Assembly (NCBI RefSeq): GCF_000764305.2
Contig: NW_025932021.1
Location: forward strand, 62,001-126,000
Length of the DNA: 64,000 nt
Direction of reading: 5' to 3'
Source of the DNA: Hyalella azteca
Lineage: Eukaryota; Arthropoda; Malacostraca; Amphipoda; Hyalellidae
The notes below the pieces were generated by a model. The model made no database searches and was not told where the DNA came from. It was given only the letters and a program-made list of their open reading frames with translations. Each line of letters starts with the position of its first letter. Positions within the stretch are counted from its first letter, which is position 1. Positions 62,859 to 64,000 of this stretch are shown piece after piece. The position numbers and the translations under genes are program-made.

Positions 62859-64000
62859 GAACTACAACGACCTCCCTAAACACAAAATGGTAGCTTTGCT
62901 CCTAAATCATCGATCGCTGTCTTCACCGTTCACCCTTCGAGGTTTTCAGCACTTTGAAATAGATTATCAAAGTTAAAACTATAACAGCTAAGTTCAGTTA
63001 ATGTCCGACATGACCGCCGACTCGTAAGAAGCCTTGACAATACGCACAGCAGAAACGGACTAAATTGCCTGCGTGCTTGTGAAATAAATTTTCCCCTACC
63101 GCTGAGACAGGGTAACTACATAAGGCCTGAAGTTGTTCAAATTTTTCCCCAATGTGAGCTCGGACAAAGTAATTACATACATTAAGTTTTGTGGTTCATC
63201 AAATTTTACCCTCCGCTGAGGCAAAACTAGGTACGGCCAGCAGTTAATAAAATTTTCCATTATATAGCTGAATTAGGGTAACCCCATAAGGAGAAAACAT
63301 GTAGAGATTGAAAAGTAATTAAATTGAATATTATTATTTTTTAACCACGTGCATCCACCAATCGAACTACCAGATAGTGACATATTTTGGTAATCTCCAT
63401 CAGTAGTTTGTACAATGTGCTGAACTAAATCTTATTTGTTGGAAATGGCTTTTCATAATCTTTTCACACTATGATAGAGACTCGCAAGATAATTGAGAAC
63501 TGTTACTGATTATTAAGAAATACTCAGCAAATCTCTTTAGTTAAAATTTGAGTGGCCACAAAGTATCGGCTTTAAATCCGCATTTGATGCCCAATTACTG
63601 AGTAGGAAAACGAAGTTGCGTACAAAGTTCTCCGACATTTAATGACTTATTCCCTGGTCGTAATGGGTTCTCTTAAAATACTTTATATAGCTCCATGCTA
63701 TCAGTATGGAGTGATATTCGAGTACTGCAAGGAAAACTTTTATCAATCAGTTATATCTTGCACAATTTACGGTTGTTGAAATTGTCTAGAATGTTTGTTG
63801 ATCTTGATTGGAAAAAGTCACCTGACCACGTACGTCATCAGGTTTAAAGACGAAAATTATGATAGTGCTGAAATATCATTGAAAAATTTGTAATGGATAT
63901 AGGAAGCCTAGGAAGAACTTCCCCGGAACTTAATGTAGCCAAGATAATCTGCATGGTTATGCTCAGGCTTTGGTACTCATGAAATTTTCATTGACATTCT
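62859..64000. other. Cathepsin L upstream region, right edge
   Basis: Promoter side of the cathepsin L gene. No clear TATA box, gene or repeat seen. Confidence 0.45.

Overview
This is animal nuclear DNA, almost certainly from an arthropod and most likely a crustacean. It carries spliced genes with GT-AG introns, many DNA transposons, minisatellites, a 271-base assembly gap, a chitinase with a chitin-binding tail and an arthropod-type SmydA-8 gene. There are no operons, CRISPR arrays or prokaryotic genes. I rebuilt genes by joining exons whose splice sites and reading phases agree, so most real genes appear here as chains of exons, not single ORFs.

Left part (1-27.5 kb, minus strand): the 5' half of importin-11 (exons from 5615 down to 566, continuing off the window; one exon is missing and probably lies in the gap 3486-3756). 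Next comes a complete ARMC7 gene. Its first coding exon is at 27491-27329 and its other three at 7479-6310, so one intron of about 19.8 kb separates them. That intron is packed with mobile DNA: a hAT-type element (10822-13802) into which a foldback element and a mariner-type element have inserted, a second shorter foldback copy, and a plus-strand hAT-transposase-derived gene with a zinc-finger exon (about 15.3-22.4 kb). The 3' part of that gene is duplicated as a 2.1-kb segment (24834-26945).

Middle (29.5-37.7 kb, minus): a complete ten-exon GH18 chitinase of 549 residues with signal peptide, Pro/Thr/Ser linker and CBM14 domain, plus a likely non-coding 5' exon near 37.7 kb.

Right (40.9-53.4 kb): a five-exon SmydA-8-like gene (minus, 589 residues). 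Its 9.6-kb third intron contains a complete plus-strand gene of eight exons (46482-50453, 379 residues) that resembles DUF4806 proteins, and a roughly 1-kb element-like cassette (45066-46109) with inverted ends carrying a decayed YqaJ/SWIM-type ORF facing a THAP-domain ORF. A Tc1 (DD34E) element with IR/DR ends lies at 56171-57771. A complete seven-exon cathepsin L gene (minus, 62858-58759, 386 residues) follows, with an Asn-rich, sequon-rich insertion in its propeptide and a minisatellite grown from one of its splice donors.

The housekeeping genes (IPO11 nuclear import, ARMC7, SmydA-8 methyltransferase family) and the two secreted hydrolases (chitinase, cathepsin L) have no evident pathway link. 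What ties the window together is heavy mobile-element activity inside introns and repeated duplication of splice-donor sequences. Product names rest on remembered family features; no database search was possible.
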